The position numbers and the translations under genes are program-made. This document shows, piece by piece, positions 12,295 through 14,177 of a stretch of 14,177 nt of DNA; within the stretch, counting starts at the first letter, position 1; each line of letters starts with the position of its first letter. The notes below the pieces were generated by a model. That model worked only from the letters and a program-made list of their open reading frames with translations, had not been told where the DNA came from and did not search any database. Origin of the DNA: Acholeplasmataceae bacterium UBA5617 (GTDB lineage Bacteria > Bacillota_I > Bacilli_A > Acholeplasmatales > Acholeplasmataceae); assembly GCA_002424575.1 (NCBI GenBank), contig DIKN01000068.1:2142-16318 (forward strand). The letters run 5' to 3'.

Positions 12295-14177
12295 TCATTC
12301 AAACACTTGTAAAAGGATGGTGGCGTTATAAATCTGATTAATGGGAATAGCGATATCCGGAGTGATGCCAAATTCATTATTCACATAGACCCATGGATCT
12401 TCTGTTGTCCCTGATCCGGTACGATAAGCATTGATGTTATTACTGCTCATGGTGAATGCTGTACCATTAGGTAACAAGATTGGAGTAATCGAACAAGCAC
12501 CACCGCCCGACTTAACACCGATGATTTGACCAAGATCATTTTCCATGAAAATGGTTGCCATCGAGTTGGCTGCAGAGAAGGTTACAGGTGTGATCAGTAA
12601 ACCCCACTTCAAGTGTGAGTAGTTAGGAACACCATCAATTTGTACGTGGTATGTTGATGCTCCACCGGTTGCTCCATCGATATGGCTGACTGCAAACGGT
12701 TGATCGGTGATGAACCCTACGATACGATAAAGAGCCCCGACGTTACCGCCTGTATTCCATGATAAGTCAAGGAGTACATTTTCGATCAATGGACGTTCAA
12801 CCAAGATCTTATCAAAGAGCATTTCGAGATAAACAGCACTGTCTGATACGACGGTATCTGCAATATTGACGACAAACGGCCATACATCCGTGAAGAGTGT
12901 AGGTGCTTTATCCTTGATACCCACATAAAATAAGTTATAATCTGTGCTAAAACCGATTTGAACCATATAACTTACATCACCAACAACTTTGACATAATAA
13001 CCATTGGTCTTCGTCTGATCAGTCGTTGTTTCAGAAACGAAGGTGTACCCAAGCGAGATAAGTGATTGTCCATACGTTGTGAGAGCATCTGCTGTTAATC
13101 CTTTAACGAGTATTTCAAGCATATCGTTGGTTTCATCGCTTGAATTATAATAGAAAAACTTATGTCCACCAAGAATGTCTGGTAAAACAGAAGCAATAGC
13201 ACCTGATTTAATCATCTTTTCAGCGATAGTCGCATCAAAGGTTGCACTTTCTTCGATATCAGCGGTATTAAAGTCATCGAGCATGATAGAAACTGTTACA
13301 TCATTTAGGAACCAATAACGAGGACGGTTAGGACCATACGCGTTCCATCCTCCTGATGGGTTAGTTCCCCATTTTTCTTTGATCGCATTATCCACATCTC
13401 TGTAACCATCGTAATACCACTTCTGAAAACGAGGTCCATAGAATGCTAATTGATTGACTTCTGGTCCACTCCATGTCGGACGATTAAAATAGGATGGATA
13501 TCCATAACTTGTATGGGGCTCATCGATGGATTTAAGAAGGAAGTCACGGATGGCATAATCAAAGTCTTCTGCTTTGTTTTTTAAAATGGCGTGACGGCTT
13601 TCGTACAATACATCATAGTATGTATCGACTTCCATAATGTCTTTTAGCCCGTAAAAATAGTCCATATTGAATGCGAGCATATTGAATGTGTGAACGAGCA
13701 AATCTGCGGGTATATTGGTATTGTTTTTAGAACTTGTCTTAATCGCACGATATTCAGGTGTACCTGTTGCAGGCAGCGCGTAGATACCAAATAAGCCATC
13801 ATAATTATAGTAAACGTTATAGTAACTAGATCCAGCAAAAAGTTGATTGACAATATAGTAAGGAAGGACTATTTCACCATCGTAGACGGTGATATCCATG
13901 AAATATTCATCGAGGTCATAGACGACATTATCGCCTTCGATTTGATAATTATTGGGATGATCTGGAACATAGTTGATGTGTCTACCATAATTGGTTTCTG
14001 TCGAATACACGTATGCCCAATAGAAACCTGGATCATTGGTTGAAATGGTGTTTTCATCAGCATCAATCGTGAGAATTAGATCATAAAGTTCATCGAAGTC
14101 TTCGTCGTAATATTGATATGAGATTTCAAGTGTCGATGCACCCTTTACAACTGTAAATTGAACTTCTGGGTCGATGA
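12295..14177 (-). CDS. S41-family serine protease (5' end beyond window)
   Basis: The frame is open to the window edge, so this is the last 626 residues of a longer protein; the signal sequence is not visible. It fits the S41 (tail-specific/tricorn-like) peptidase family: LLKSIDEPHTSY (His at about 221) matches the family's D-H-T element; VLLDLSWNTGGN (about 467-478) matches the LDLRxNxGG strand; TPVTFSAANSMA (candidate nucleophile Ser534) and IIGVKSGGGACS follow; and NNEFGITPDIAI (about 599-610) matches the C-terminal E-GxxPD element. The Lys of CtpA-type proteases (GKG) is replaced by GGG, so a Ser-His type site as in tricorn or IRBP-like members is more likely. An extra segment of about 90 residues (332-425) interrupts the fold before the LDL strand. 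It lies directly upstream of oppA on the same strand, which fits an extracellular enzyme feeding peptides to the importer. Confidence 0.85.
   Translation of the reverse strand, partial: IDPEVQFTVVKGASTLEISYQYYDEDFDELYDLILTIDADENTISTNDPGFYWAYVYSTETNYGRHINYVPDHPNNYQIEGDNVVYDLDEYFMDITVYDGEIVLPYYIVNQLFAGSSYYNVYYNYDGLFGIYALPATGTPEYRAIKTSSKNNTNIPADLLVHTFNMLAFNMDYFYGLKDIMEVDTYYDVLYESRHAILKNKAEDFDYAIRDFLLKSIDEPHTSYGYPSYFNRPTWSGPEVNQLAFYGPRFQKWYYDGYRDVDNAIKEKWGTNPSGGWNAYGPNRPRYWFLNDVTVSIMLDDFNTADIEESATFDATIAEKMIKSGAIASVLPDILGGHKFFYYNSSDETNDMLEILVKGLTADALTTYGQSLISLGYTFVSETTTDQTKTNGYYVKVVGDVSYMVQIGFSTDYNLFYVGIKDKAPTLFTDVWPFVVNIADTVVSDSAVYLEMLFDKILVERPLIENVLLDLSWNTGGNVGALYRIVGFITDQPFAVSHIDGATGGASTYHVQIDGVPNYSHLKWGLLITPVTFSAANSMATIFMENDLGQIIGVKSGGGACSITPILLPNGTAFTMSSNNINAYRTGSGTTEDPWVYVNNEFGITPDIAIPINQIYNATILLQVFE

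Noticed and set aside
14008..14010. GTG at 14010 as the start of the S41 protease
   Set aside because: The frame is open for a further 55 codons to the window edge with protein-like sequence, and no ribosome binding site precedes the GTG.

Overview
The window looks like chromosomal DNA of a low-GC Gram-positive (Firmicutes/Tenericutes) bacterium. UGA is a real stop codon in six genes here (oppB, oppD, oppF, the S41 protease and two membrane-protein genes), which excludes the UGA=Trp code of Mycoplasma and Spiroplasma. The lipoprotein OppA with an N-terminal Ig-like domain, and the greatly enlarged Opp ATPases and permease, recall Acholeplasma/Izemoplasma-like mollicute relatives. That placement is inference from protein style; no phylogenetic marker is present.

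Layout, left to right. Positions 1-515 (minus) hold the N-terminal two thirds of SufC, the Fe-S assembly ATPase. Positions 516-923 are a 408-bp intergenic region with a sufC promoter, a LacI/CcpA-type operator-like palindrome, and a well-formed transcription unit of about 157 nt (promoter, four hairpins, intrinsic terminator) that matches no ORF: a probable undescribed structured RNA, or an attenuating leader. Positions 924-1865 (plus) encode an unrecognised membrane protein with about eight helices. A bidirectional terminator at 1872-1900 separates it from the convergent minus-strand operon.

Positions 1899-12120 (minus) are a complete oligopeptide ABC transporter locus in the order oppA-oppB-oppC-oppD-oppF, followed by two small membrane-protein genes. 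From oppB onward, start and stop codons overlap or lie 2 nt apart at every junction, so the last two proteins are probably made together with the transporter. OppA and OppB are separated by 222 bp holding a large imperfect hairpin, a tandem repeat, a 14-bp inverted repeat and an extended -10 promoter, which suggests that oppA is expressed separately from, and probably above, oppBCDF.

Positions 12295-14177 (minus) hold the C-terminal 626 residues of a secreted-type S41 serine protease, with two operator-like sites between it and oppA. Together the protease and the transporter form a plausible unit for extracellular protein breakdown and peptide uptake. The transporter is unusual: OppD and OppF each carry a charged helical insertion of about 150-175 residues at different points of the ATPase fold, OppC has an extracytoplasmic insertion of about 330 residues, and OppA has extra N- and C-terminal modules.
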